Positions 53,690 through 64,000 of a stretch of DNA of 64,000 nt are shown piece after piece. The stretch is from assembly GCA_917880885.1 (NCBI GenBank), contig OU862919.1, forward strand, positions 11,550,001 through 11,614,000, written 5' to 3'. The translations under genes were made by a program, and so were the position numbers. Origin of the DNA: Limnephilus marmoratus (Eukaryota; Arthropoda; Insecta; Trichoptera; Limnephilidae). Each line of letters starts with the position of its first letter. The first letter of the stretch is position 1. Below the pieces are notes generated by a model that did no database searches, was not told where the DNA came from, and saw only the letters and a program-made list of their open reading frames with translations.

Positions 53690-54180
53690 GGCAGGGGTAC
53701 CCGGCTTCATGTTCAGGTTTGTCCGGGTTTTGGCGGTGAATGCATCATGCGGTAAGGCCGAATCGGGAGAGACTAGTTGAGGGAAACTTTTTGATCTCTA
53801 CAGGACTCTCTCGGGACATCGCCTTGCACCGCAGTGGAAGGATGCATTCACACGTCCATCACTCACATCACAATTTGGGAGGGGGAACTCTCCTCTCCTT
53901 CCTTTCCTTTGAAAACCCTCCACACAGCATCCCCAAAGATGACATAGGCCCTGAGGGAAATTATTTTTCTTAGGGCCTCCTGTGTGGAGCTCATATAAAA
54001 AAAAAATCACTCCTGGAGACACCGACCCCCAGATTCCTAACCAGCCCTCATACTTTTTCCTTTCCTTGAACTTCCTCTCTTTCCTTTCCTCAAAAGACTC
54101 ACCACACGGCACCCGAAAGATGACACGACTTGAGGGGAATTAATTTCCTTGGGGCCTCCTGGGTGGAGCTAATGTAAAAA
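53690..54180 (+). repeat. LINE 3' end, copy 2 of the 2885 repeat, with a nested insertion
   Basis: Same family as 2885-3253. It continues to a Jockey-like tail (GGGGCCTCCTGGGTGGAGCT then TGTAAAAAG at about 54150-54180). It is interrupted at 53865-54005. Confidence 0.7.
53865..54005 (+). mobile_element. 141-bp LINE tail nested in another LINE tail
   Basis: Flanked by ATCACTC at 53858-53864 and 54006-54012. The content is only the Jockey-like 3' end (CCCTGAGGGAAATTATTTTT, GGGCCTCCTGTGTGGAGCTC) plus an A run of about 10. This is a strongly 5'-truncated insertion into a member of the same broad family. Confidence 0.85.
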
Positions 54181-55222
54181 GAAAAGTATGTACTTACAAA
54201 TCTAATAATTTCAGAAGAAATTTTAGTCGTGAAGTATAACAAGTGAAAATTAGAAATATAATTTTTTGGACCCTAGGTATTGCTGGGGGCGCTGCTGTCG
54301 AGGCCTACCCCAAGCCCTATTCCTGTAAAACACACACAATAACAGCCGTCGGTTAGCTCAAACCGGCTCGAACATGATTCCTCCTAAAAAACAGGGCGAG
54401 TGCCAGTGGTTCGCTTGGTCAATTCTTCCTTCCCCTCCTCTCCTCAAAATCCCCGGGACTCCCTCTTCAATCAGTACACAGTATTTGCATTTAAAGGGTT
54501 TATTCAATAAACAGAACAGGGTGATACACATACGGCCAGTGTCGGCACAAAACACAAGTTAAACTACCCTACTGACCTAACGAGGATTTCTCCCTCTCTC
54601 TATGCGTTTAAATGAAGTTACAAACGGTTCAAAGCACACGGTGGGGGGGAGGAAGCGAGTTGGTACTCACATAGCTAGATGCGTGGTCTGCCATCTTTTC
54701 TGGATTCCGTTCACAACACAATTTCAAACAATACATCGCGGAGTTAATATCGTGGAGCACAAACAGCGCAAATCGCGCGTAGCACAGTTGCTTGGCCGAG
54801 AGCTAGCGAAGGAATGGCGGCCGGCGGGCCGCCCGGCGCTTGGCGCCTGACGCGGGGTGGTCGCGCGGTGCGGGGAGAGGAAACGGTAGGCACGTGTAGT
54901 GGGGACGATTCACTTAACCTTCCGCTCGGGAGCCGATTCTGTTACGTAACAGTATACTGTTCACAGAACTACTAATTATAGGAGGAAACCCGGTAGCCGA
55001 GAAATTTGAACCATATGTATTTTACTAAACTCACTGTTGATGTCACTGCCGCTCTTACTTCATCGAATGTTGAGCGAAAGGGACAACTATACCTCAGGCT
55101 GATAATACCTAAATAAAATCATCAAAATCCAGGTTTTGTGTTCCCTATTTTTCTTTTTTAAAAACGGACCAATATTTTTTTTCTTTTTTACTTTGTTTGA
55201 CGTTTTCCTTTTTTAATACATT
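54181..55222. other. Mixed stretch with a GC-rich island
   Basis: Around 54780-54880 GC content rises sharply (CGGCCGGCGGGCCGCCCGGC) in otherwise AT-rich DNA. Open frames through 54358-54850 show no domain. An old LTR, a CpG-rich fragment of a mobile element or a host regulatory island are all possible. Confidence 0.4.
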
Positions 55223-55231
55223 GTCTAGTTT

Positions 55232-55430
55232 GATAGGGTTTTAAGATTTTCACGGCCAAAAGTATTTTCGTTATTTGTTTTTGGGGTGTTATGCCGTGTT
55301 GCGCTACCTCCTTCTACCGGATCTACCCGATCTGCCCTGATGATGGACACTGCAACGCTGTCCGAAACGTTGGCTAAAGAAGGAGGTAACGCAACACGAC
55401 ATAACACCCCAAAAACAAATAACGAAAATT
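55232..55430. mobile_element. Repeat family A, compact 199-bp copy
   Basis: Flanked by GTCTAGTTT (55223-55231) and GTCCAGTTT (55431-55439), a 9-bp duplication with one difference. Left end GATAGGGTTTTAAGATTTTC; right end AACACCCCAAAAACAAATAA. An internal hairpin has arms of about 47-50 bp. The shortest complete form, and the best reference for the family. Confidence 0.85.
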
Positions 55431-55439
55431 GTCCAGTTT

Positions 55440-56530
55440 TTATACTGAAGGTATGTTGATTGCGTTCAAACAAGACAATTTTTGGAGGGTCCTAAATCCT
55501 ATAAGAAATAACTTAAACATAATAAACGATATCTTTATTAAATTAAAAAAATATTTGCGGTATTGTCGAAATCCAGAGTGGAAATTGGGGAATACGTTTG
55601 TATGGACATAACGCCGCCTCGTTTCCTCTATCGATTAAATATCGAAAATACTCTAAATTCCGGGTCAACGATCATTCAATAAATTAATGTGGAGGTATCG
55701 ACCAGAATTATTACCTTTTGCATATTTTAAGAACGATGAATTTAGTATCCACCGACCTTCGATACGATATTAGTTAAAATATGCTATTTCGAGTGAGAGT
55801 GTGTAGTTGTGAAGTGTATCCTGGTTGAAACGGGTAAGACAGGAATAGGAAATAAGCTGTTCAGAATTATTCGTAAACAATGCGAAAATTGAGAGTGACG
55901 AGTGATCGATGATTTTATCAACAAATGTATTTTAAATAGTAATACGTTTTTTTAAATATTTCAAAAGATTTTTTTTTCAAAGTCCTCTTCTTTCAAATTG
56001 GCACGTATGACGTTATTTCAGATATCGGTTATTTATCTTTTTTTAAATAATTTTTGGCAATGCTGATTAAAAATACATATAAAGTTACATCAGTTACATA
56101 TTTACTTAAGGTTTTAAAAAAGAAACGAAAAATTGCCTTTTCTCACCATAAAGAGACAATGCTCTTGTGTTTGGTGAGGGAATTCTAGCTCAATTAGTAA
56201 ATTAAAAGATCATGTAAGTTAGTAATAACGGCTATTGTAAATAATAAGTAAGGTTAAAAAATCGTATGTAAATTTAAAAATAAATCATAAGTTTAAAAAA
56301 TCATAACATAAATTTTAAAAAATCATTATAAATTAATGAACCATGTAAGTTAGTAACAAAATTATTGTAAGTAAAGGATATGTAAGAAAGAACGCAAGAT
56401 TTACACAATAGTAGACATAAAGATATAGGAACTAAGAAATGAGAGAGAAAGAAGGAATGAACGATTTATAAAATAGCAGACTTTAAGATGTTCTGTTCTG
56501 CGCTCAAAATGAACTAATTAATTTACAATT
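55440..56530. other. Unrecognised non-coding stretch
   Basis: No gene or repeat recognised. Confidence 0.4.
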
Positions 56531-56534
56531 GAAC

Positions 56535-56830
56535 TTTGCTGCCACCTCTGGTCTGGAGCCCCAAAATACTTAAAAAAAGCCTCGACCTTGTGCTACGGTA
56601 CCGGTGTCAGGAGATACGCCAAACGTGCGCCCAACATTTACAAGGTTAACATTTGTCAAAGGAGAACGGCTCGTTTCGAGAAGGGGTCGTTTCTTTGGCT
56701 TCCTCTCTCTTATAACACTTTCACTCCTTCCTCACCTCGAAAAGACCCACCGGGGTTCCTGGACTGTATCCCCAAAGATGACTTGATCATGTGTGGAGTA
56801 AATGTAAAAAAATATATAAACGCTCGGCAA
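56535..56830 (+). pseudogene. Jockey-like LINE 3' end with large internal deletions
   Basis: CCACCTCTGGTCTGGAGCCC and CCAAAATACTTAAAAAAAGC match 15614-15655. The text then jumps to pieces that match 15840 onward, ending ATGTGTGGAGTAAATGTAAA. The coding frames are destroyed. Position, orientation and tail agree with the other copies. Confidence 0.75.
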
Positions 56831-56992
56831 AGAGATGGGATGATCAAATTAGGAACTCACTTTTACAACATTTAAACAATTCATTAAATTTAAAAGTTAA
56901 TTGTTAAGTTCTGTGAAAGTCCTATTCAAGTTCTGTTATTATTTCAGTCATGTAAAACAACTGGCCAATAATAATATAATATAACTTGAATT

Positions 56993-57401
56993 GACGGCCG
57001 GCGTAGTCCAGCGGTAAGGCTCTTGATTCGCACATCGAAGGTCGCGGGATGGAATCCCGGCGTGGCAAATAAATTTTATTTGATAAATTTATGTTATTTC
57101 ACAATTTATTCATTTAAAATAATGTATAGTATATTTGCGGCACGTTCCAGAATGGAAGATACTCTCAGTACAGCCCTTGTGTAAGACCACCATTCAGAAT
57201 TGAAACGTTGCTTGAAATGGCATTAGCCGTGTTTGGTGACCAGATCTGAATAGCCAGGTACTTCCCCACCATCCTCTTCCCTATCTCCTTCCCCTCCCTA
57301 CTACCTTCAGCCTCACAACATACCTCAATTGGGGATGCCATAGTCTCACTGGCTTCAGATGGGAGCAGTTGGGACTCTTGTGCGGTATTCATATAAAAAA
57401 G
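56993..57401 (+). mobile_element. tRNA-derived SINE, full-length copy 2
   Basis: Same layout as 8744-9158: A box GTAGTCCAGCGG, altered B box (GGATGGAATCC), body TTTGCGGCACGTTCCAGAAT and pyrimidine-rich stretch, ending TTGTGCGGTATTCATATAAA. About 85-90 percent similar by eye. It lies between inverted copies of ACAATTCATTAAATTTAAAA (56876-56905 and 57423-57450). Confidence 0.85.
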
Positions 57402-57853
57402 GACCTTTACAGTACTTGAAAATTATCTTTTAAATTTAATGAATTGTTCAAAGTCTGTGAAACAACCCGTCCTTTAAAGGTGTTTCCGGTGAAAGGGTGT
57501 GTACTGAGTACTACATCCAAACGATTATTTTGCTTTCTTTGTTTTACTTGGTAAAGTTGAACATTATTTCTGAAATAATTTAAAAAATGTATATTTTAAG
57601 CCATGAAAATGTTTATAATTAGTAAGGTTTATGTTATTTTTACACTGGAACGCTATTTCGTCTTTCGTAGGGATAATCAAACCGTGGTTCGGACATATAA
57701 AACCAAGTTATTATTTATTTATTTCTATGCTTTATTAATTTTACGATTTTCTTTAAATATGCAGTTACGTTACTCTTTACGTATTTTCTTATTATTTCGA
57801 ATATCTTGATAACGCTAAAACCACTGCGGTAGTAACGTTAGTTATATTATATA

Positions 57854-58135
57854 CTAGCAGATCCGGACACACGTTGCTGTGGCTAACGAAACCTTTATAA
57901 CCAACGCCATCTGTTAAATCAAATCCACATCACGCCGCCCGCTGCCGCTTGGCCAGATATATTACGTATTTCTACCAATTTACACAAAACCTTGACAAAT
58001 TATATATCTAAAAACCTTACTCATGAATCACTCTATCTATTGGCGAAAACCGCATGAAAATCCGTTGCCTAGTTTAAAAGATCTAAGCGCACATGCATCG
58101 TGAGCGACTTGATTTTATACTTAGTAAAGATAAAG
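57854..58135 (-). mobile_element. Helitron 3' part, minus strand
   Basis: On the minus strand it ends CTAG at 57857-57854, preceded by a hairpin GCCACA-GCAACG-TGTGTC and CGGATCTG. Upstream it matches the Helitron remnant at 49755-50021. No left end was found. Confidence 0.8.
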
Positions 58136-58306
58136 ATATTAGAATAATTACTTTCTAACTTACCGACTTTACTAACCGACGTCACCCGAGAAGTATTTAA
58201 TCTATCAAATTGGTTTCTTAACCCGGCCGCAACCATGTTTTTGCTTTATTTCCGCTTTGCAATAAAATTCTAATAAATGGAATATTTTTAATCAAATCCA
58301 AAAACT

Positions 58307-58747
58307 AAAAACTGTTTTTGAAAGGTGATAAAATATGCTTTACAATTTAATAAATCGAAATAAACATTTAATTTTTAAAGTTTAAAAATTTTGCAATCAA
58401 ACAAAATAATGTTTTAAAAATAGCTCACCATACGTTTTTTCTAATCAAAATAACTGATAACAAAAAAATAAATAAAAACCCGTACATATTTTATTAGACA
58501 AATGTATTAAAACCGTTATTTTTCTGTTGTTCCGTGTAAAAATAATTCATAAATAAATCCCAAAGTTTCGTAATTTCTTTTCAAATTGCGGTCGAAAAAT
58601 TTAGATTCATAAAGGTGTATATTATTTTCGGTTAAATTTTAGATTTCAATATAAAACGTGATTTTGTCTCTTTCAAACACCGTTTAGATCATATTTCTAA
58701 CCAAGATAGTAAGGGAGACACAATGATTTGCATGAGACCTACATGAG
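58307..58747 (+). repeat. Repeat family D, copy 2
   Basis: See 52735. Landmarks: TATTTTATTAGACAAATGTA, TTTCAAATTGCGGTCGAAAA, GTCTCTTTCAAACACCGTTT and GTAAGGGAGACACAATGATT. Confidence 0.75.
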
Positions 58748-59016
58748 TTGATCCAAAAAACTAACAAATTTATCTGAGGGGTTAGGAAACAGAACTCATG
58801 TTATTTTCTTGTAAGAATATCTTTTATTCCTCTATTCCAAAAAAATAACAAGGAAGGAAGTAATTTAAGAAAGGACAAAATTTTCTTTAATTTTTTTCGA
58901 AACGGTAAATTTTAAGAAAGCATTAAATTTGTGAAAAATCACAATAAACATGCGTGCATCGGATTTGGTAGTTTCCGGTCGTTTAGCGTTGGTGGACAAA
59001 TTTGAATAATTGGAGG

Positions 59017-59183
59017 TATTTTCGTTATTTGTTTTTGGGGTGTTATGCCTTATTGCGCTACCTCCTTCTTTAGCCAATGTTTCGGACAGCGTTGCAGTGT
59101 CCATCATCAGGGCAGATCCGGCAGATCCGGTAGATAACAAATAACGAAAATACTTTAGGCCGTGAAAATCTTAAAACGTATCC
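59017..59183. mobile_element. Repeat family A, 167-bp copy, 9-bp target duplication
   Basis: AATTGGAGG at 59008-59016 and 59184-59192. Inserted in reverse relative to 55232: the GATACGTTTTAAGATTTTCA end is at the right. Contains the GTTATGCC...CATCATCAGGGCAGATCC block. Confidence 0.88.
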
Positions 59184-59214
59184 AATTGGAGGTATGTTTT
59201 TTTTATGTTTATTA

Positions 59215-59330
59215 CGGATCTGCCGTGATGATGGATACGCAACGAAACGTTGATGGATACGCAACAATACGAAATGTTGGCTAAAGAAGGAGGTAGCACA
59301 ACACGGCATAACACCCCAAAAACAAATAAA
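59215..59330 (-). repeat. Repeat family A, partial copy
   Basis: Reverse-orientation A block with internal rearrangement: GATGGATACGCAAC is repeated twice before GTTGGCTAAAGAAGGAGGTA and ACGGCATAACACCCCAAAAA. No duplication at the edges was found. Confidence 0.7.
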
Positions 59331-60317
59331 GAAAATATGTGTAATAATATATATTTTCTTTATTTGTATAATAATAAAACATTGATAAAATAAAAACTTT
59401 AATAATAACAAAAAGTAGTCTCACAAAGTCTTGTGCGACTACTTTTCTACTACAAGTGGGTTGTCTGCGGGTTAAGTGGAACCAAGATCAGGAATTCAGA
59501 CCAGTTACAGATATAATCACAACCGAAAATAGAATTTTCGACAAAAATACGCACTAGTAACTAGAAACGGACGTTTTCATAAATCTATGAATAAATCTGT
59601 CGAATATAGTGTGACCGAGCCAAAGTTTGACAATACCTTGCATAGGGTGGCAGAGCTGCCAAGCGTTAAAATAATGTAAACCGACCAGAACTGAATAATT
59701 ACACAAATTAAAACTTGGGATTCATGGAGCCAGTTTATAAAAAACCTAATTGTCCTTGCAAGAAGTGAATCATTGGAGATCATCATCACGCTTTTCTTAA
59801 GTATTATTTTCGGAAATAAAGCCTACGGTCGATGAACGCTATGAAATGTAGGGTACCTACCATGCCCACCACATTAAACTTTAATGGGGGCCAGCTTATA
59901 GTCTCAAATTGGGGTGTTGCGGTTTGATGATGGAAAACTCTTCACATGATAGAATTTGTTTGTGATACAATATGTTACTAGTTTTGTTTGCATGTTTTTC
60001 TTCATTTGATTTGATATAACGATCGCGCAAGTTTACAATTACATGATACGTTTAAATTCAATTGATAAACGACCGTCAATGTGAAAACCTTACTAATTAG
60101 AACCTGACAAAAAATGGTTCACGGAAAAATTGCTTCTCTAGCCAAAGGGAGTTGTTATCACTGTGTTTTTTAAACTTTGAATTTTTAAATTTCTCTTAAT
60201 TTTGATTACAAATTTTTTGTTAAGCTTTTTTTCGAGTTTTTTTCGTGAGCCCAAATATGGCAAGCCTAAAATATGGCAGTTTTTAAACACTAAAGACGGG
60301 TTTTCTAAAAAAAGATT
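59331..60317. other. Unrecognised non-coding stretch
   Basis: No gene recognised. Confidence 0.4.
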
Positions 60318-60740
60318 AACAATTCATTAAATATTTAAAGTTAATTTTCACATTCTTTGTAAGTTCGATTCAAGTTCTATGGTTATTTCAGTTTTATGAA
60401 AACTCCACGCTTTATATTCAAATTGAAAAGTTAACCGCAAAATAATTCAAATGTACACTTTATGACACCAAAGTTTTCGACCGTAATTTAAAAAAAATTA
60501 AGAAACTTTGGAATTTTTTTTCTAATTATCTTTACATTAAATTACAAAAATGTGAGTTGACGATAATTGTTAAATATGTGATTATTTTTTTAGGGCTATT
60601 AATAATTAAAAGTTACAAAAAAGATAGGTTGGCCATTTTTAAAATTTTTTTGTTTGCATTCAAAATATTTATATTTTAAATTTATAGATTTATTGCCAAT
60701 TATAAAATTTGAGAGTGTATTACTTCATCACATTTTTAAA
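60318..60740 (-). repeat. Repeat family D, copy 3, minus strand
   Basis: Reverse-complement landmarks: TTCGACCGTAATTTAAAAAA, CAAAAATGTGAGTTGACGAT. The left flank 60318-60410 matches the sequence left of the SINE at 56876-56965 (AACAATTCATTAAAT, TATTTCAGT). Confidence 0.65.
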
Positions 60741-61446
60741 AAAACAGTTTTTATTTTTTGGATGCTGTTTAAAAAGCGAAGGATACTGACCTCTAGCGTA
60801 ACATTTCGACGCTAGTTTATTAGTGCAGATTTCTTACTTACAACGACATAGTTGCACTGTTGAAGTGATAGTTGATAAAGCAGATTTCTGTATATCACAG
60901 TCTTACAAAGGTATGTCAATCATTGTTTATTTTGTTTGAAAGAGTTTTTTTTTTGTAAATAATGTGTTTTTTTAGAAAAATGTGCTTCTTATCTCTTGAA
61001 AACAGCTAGAATCAACTAGTTATGGTCTGAAGACCAGTTTAGTGTTTTGTCGGGTCGGGAAAAATAGTATTATTGTAACAAGTGATTATAAGTTAATAAA
61101 TAAGTTGGAATTCACCAGTGAAGAAATATTGTGTTTTTATTGAAGATCTTCTGCCACAAAAAACCAAACTTAACAGATGCGTTCAGAAATATTCCTTTTC
61201 TGAACACAAGTTTTCTTATTAAGATACCTACAAATTAAATTGAAAGTAATTATTATTTTGACCTTATACAAAAACCCACCAACCTTCTAAAACATTGAAT
61301 AATTAGGTGTAAGTTTCTGACATTCCGCACACGTTCAAAAAAGTTCAAACACGCCAACAAAATATTACAATCATTCCTCAAATTGTTTCTACCCTAATAA
61401 CTAACATTACGATTCGAGCGTAATTCCGGTGAACCCTATTACCACA
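60741..61446. other. Unrecognised non-coding stretch
   Basis: No gene recognised. Confidence 0.4.
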
Positions 61447-61500
61447 GGCCGCCACCCGCCATCCGCCACCCGCCATCCGCCACCCGCCATCCGCCACCCG
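61447..61500 (+). repeat. 14-bp minisatellite
   Basis: Alternating CGCCACC and CGCCATC units, about four copies of a 14-bp pair (CCGCCACCCGCCAT). GC-rich in an AT-rich setting. Confidence 0.9.
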
Positions 61501-61921
61501 GTATCGGATGGCCACTTAACGCGACAAACCTTCACGTCACCATGGGGAAATTCACGGCGACGTACGTGACGGGCTTGCGTTAACTTTGTACAGTCTACCC
61601 GCCTACCGAGTGGCAAAAACGACACTAAAGCTCCGGTGAACTAGGATCGTTCTAGATAAAAATTTGTCGCACGCAATGTTGGAATATGTGTACACGACCT
61701 AAAATAAATAATGGATGGTAACTCGAAAACTCGTAAATCGTTTGCGAATAATAACTATAGCGATGCAATGTTCTGATCTCCCTCTACATTTAAGGCGTCA
61801 ACTATTGCTATTACTACTGACAAATTTGTTCTCAACTCTTGGGCATATATTGTCAGAAGGTCAGAAAATTTCCGCTTTGCAATGAAATCAAATAGTATTA
61901 ATAGGCTTGCGTCTGCGTGGT

Positions 61922-62045
61922 TGAATTTCAGAACCCGGCTTCGAGGGCATGTCTGACGCCACGCCATACGCGCTGAGCCACAAATAACTTCTGTGTACCT
62001 GGAATCAATAAGCACTTGCATACTTCTTTCTAACAACGTATGCAG
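61922..62045 (+). repeat. Repeat family E, left fragment
   Basis: CCCGGCTTCGAGGGCATGTC and TGACGCCACGCC match the left part of the copy at about 17975-18020. The rest of E reappears only at 62990. Confidence 0.55.
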
Positions 62046-62092
62046 GGGACACTGGAGGTTTAGATTCGTTTAAAATAAATAATTGTAGTTTC

Positions 62093-62902
62093 AGATACGA
62101 TTTTAGATTTTCACGGCCAAAAATTATTTTGTTATTAGTTTTTGGGGTATTATGCCGTGTTGCGCTACCTCCTTCTTTAGCCAACGTTTCGGACAGCGTT
62201 GCAGTGTCCATCATTTTATTTTTATTTTCTTTATTGGGAACATTTACAGGTTTATAACATTATATGCATTAGAAAACTACAAATTACAATAATTAGGTTA
62301 TAAACCCAATAACTAATGTTCACATCATGCACCAATAATAATGAAAAAATCTATAGTTATTAAGTTTTTTTTACTTAATATTATATAGTAAGGAGCTAGA
62401 TAAGCTGTCTAGGGAAAACCTAACTATACTGTCTAATAAATAAAGATACAGACAAGATAAGATAAGAAAAAAAAACAGAGAAAAGTTGAAAAATAACTAA
62501 ATATATATATTTATATATTCAGTCATTCCTTCAACCCCTCTATGTTTTCTATGTTTTTCTATATTATCTATAATAATAATGAAAATTGTAAAACACCAGA
62601 TGTGATGTCAAAAACGTTATATGTAAACATATATAAAAAAAACAAGGAAAAGCAAAATAAAAGTGAAATGAAAGTAAAATAAAAGTAAATTAGTAAAATA
62701 AAGTGTGCCAGTTTTATGTTAGATTAAATAAGTATTTTTAAATAAGATAATAACAAAATAATAACAATAACATCAGGGCAGATGTGTCCATCATCACACA
62801 TCTGCCCTGATGATGGACACTGCAACGCTGTCCGAAACGTTGGCTAAAGAAGGAGGTAGCGCAACACGGCATAATACCCCAAAAACTAATAACAAAAAAA
62901 AA
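62093..62902. mobile_element. Repeat family A, 810 bp including a nested retroposon
   Basis: Flanked by TGTAGTTTC at 62084-62092 and 62903-62911. Left GATACGATTTTAGATTTTCA block; right ATAATACCCCAAAAACTAAT. The A sequence is broken in CATCAT by the insert at about 62215-62770. Confidence 0.88.
62215..62770 (-). mobile_element. LINE/SINE-like retroposon nested in family A (tentative type)
   Basis: About 556 bp. The left edge is TTTATTTTTATTTTCTTTA on the plus strand, i.e. an A-rich tail on the minus strand. It splits the A-family phrase CCATCATCAGGG, with CAT present on both sides. AT-rich, no frame and no recognised body. Confidence 0.6.
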
Positions 62903-62989
62903 TGTAGTTTCGTTTAACAAAGAAAATTAGAATCTTGCGAGAGGCTTGAAGAGGTAATCATCTGTTACTTATACCAGGGGGGGTAAGTG

Positions 62990-63370
62990 GTGGATAACCT
63001 CCAATGTGTACGTCGAATTTCAAACAAAGCTACCATTGTATTTCGGTTTCGAATTCAAGAATTCGTCACAAGATATCGCCACTTCCGTCAGTAGGTCAGA
63101 TGGGGACGTGTCCCTCCTAGGTATAACAACTGCTACGAATTTGTAGAATGATATGGAAAGATTGACGGTATTACATAGCTTTTTCAAGCGGCTATATATT
63201 ATATGTGACGTCATTGCCTGTCTCGGTTACTTTGTCCCGGTGACTAGCTATATTGGATGACAGTGGATCCGAGGAACGGGCTATTTTTGGAACTAGTTTC
63301 TATTGGATTTATATAATAATCACCAACATTAACTGGCGAAGCCGTACCAAAAGCCGGCCGCAGAAATAGA
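62990..63370 (+). repeat. Repeat family E, copy 2 (holds the empty MITE site)
   Basis: Matches 18020-18610 without the 205-bp MITE: the sequence passes directly from CGGCTATATATTA to TGACGTCATTGCCTG near 63190-63215. Confidence 0.8.
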
Positions 63371-63399
63371 GTATTTCTAAATGTGTCCGAAAACTAAAA

Positions 63400-63890
63400 C
63401 TGATTTTGAAAGGTGATAAAATGCTCTTTGAAAAGTTATTATTTCAAAGTTTTTATTATTTTTACAATTTTTGATTATTAGTCCGGTCAGTACCTGTACA
63501 TCGCGTTTGATTCCCACCTAGGGAACGGCGGGTTTAATTCCTCGAATGACTAAGTCGTCCATCACGACAAAAGCAACATTTTCCGCCTACTGTGGTGGTA
63601 GTAGGAAATTTTCAAATGTTGTCAGGTTATTCGTAACCCAGGAATGTCTTTCTTTAAAAAAAAAACACGTAAAAGTTTTTTAAATGACCCAGCATACGTT
63701 TTTTTAACTAAAATTACTGGTAAGGAAAAAAAAGAACAACAAACAAATTTATGTGTTTTTTATTTTAAATTATGGCGAGCCACAAATTTAATGCTTTTTA
63801 CAAATAATTATAAATATTTCCATCACCTCATTTTTTTGTCGTTTATAAAAAAAACAATTAATTCAAAAATCACGTAGTTCGAGATTTTAA
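63400..63890 (+). repeat. Repeat family D, copy 4, partial
   Basis: ACTGATTTTGAAAGGTGATA and ATACGTTTTTTTAACTAAAA match copy 2; CCATCACCTCATTTTT matches copy 1. The middle (about 63480-63640) is different, so it is interrupted or chimeric. Confidence 0.6.
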
Positions 63891-64000
63891 TATCTACAAG
63901 AGAAGAAGATCATTTTGGATAATTTTGAGATCTAGCGGAACTGAATTTTTTTTACAGATGGCAGGAAGTGGTTTAGTTTTAGGTCTGATTGTAATAAATG

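Noticed and set aside
1..64000. Bacterial defence system, biosynthetic cluster or other multi-gene system
   Set aside because: All recognisable coding sequence belongs to eukaryotic transposable elements; no set of cooperating non-transposon genes is present.

Overview
This window is eukaryotic. It looks like AT-rich insect DNA, most likely from a moth or butterfly. That attribution is an inference from the repeat content: Helitrons whose left ends resemble those common in Lepidoptera, tRNA-headed SINEs, Jockey-type and RTE-type LINEs, BEL/Pao and Gypsy LTR elements, and a dispersed repeat carrying GAAGTAAAACTTC-like palindromes. I found no host protein gene that I can support. Every long, recognisable coding region belongs to a transposable element. 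There is no bacterial-type operon, CRISPR array, rRNA or convincing functional tRNA.

Layout. 1-11.3 kb holds small insertions: a truncated RTE LINE with an 11-bp target duplication, SINE pieces, a (TTAAAA)n hexamer array, a Jockey-like LINE tail carrying a 162-bp Harbinger-like MITE, and two adjacent copies of one repeat, each interrupted by a different retroelement. 11.3-14.5 kb is a dense nest of palindromic (foldback) DNA elements, several flanked by TTAA. 14.5-21.8 kb has a second Jockey tail, a complete 954-bp non-autonomous Helitron, a 205-bp MITE with a 9-bp target duplication (the unoccupied site survives in a paralogous repeat at 63 kb), and a 181-bp hairpin. 21.8-26.4 kb is unrecognised. 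26.4-29.3 kb is a 5'-truncated LINE broken by one frameshift in an A run.

29,471-35,756 is a structurally complete BEL/Pao element with 399-bp LTRs that look identical, a 5-bp target duplication, and one gag-pol frame carrying two stop codons. 38.9-39.9 kb is a palindromic element with a piggyBac-like MITE inside one arm. 40,157-49,733 is a complete Gypsy element on the minus strand with 1,296-bp LTRs that look identical, a 4-bp target duplication, and gag and pol joined by a 15-16-nt overlap in the -1 frame. It sits in or beside an older Helitron tail, which itself lies between diverged inverted repeats. 50-64 kb is a field of at least four dispersed repeat families (called A, C, D and E here), mixed with SINE and LINE tails.

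How the parts relate. The coding elements would supply only their own mobility: reverse transcriptase, RNase H, integrase and protease. The MITEs, foldbacks and Helitron pieces are non-autonomous and depend on transposases encoded elsewhere. The most informative content is the insertion order that can be read from nested target duplications, and a set of target-duplicated or TTAA-flanked palindromic families I could not match to a named family. All similarities and identities were judged by eye; no database search or alignment was run.
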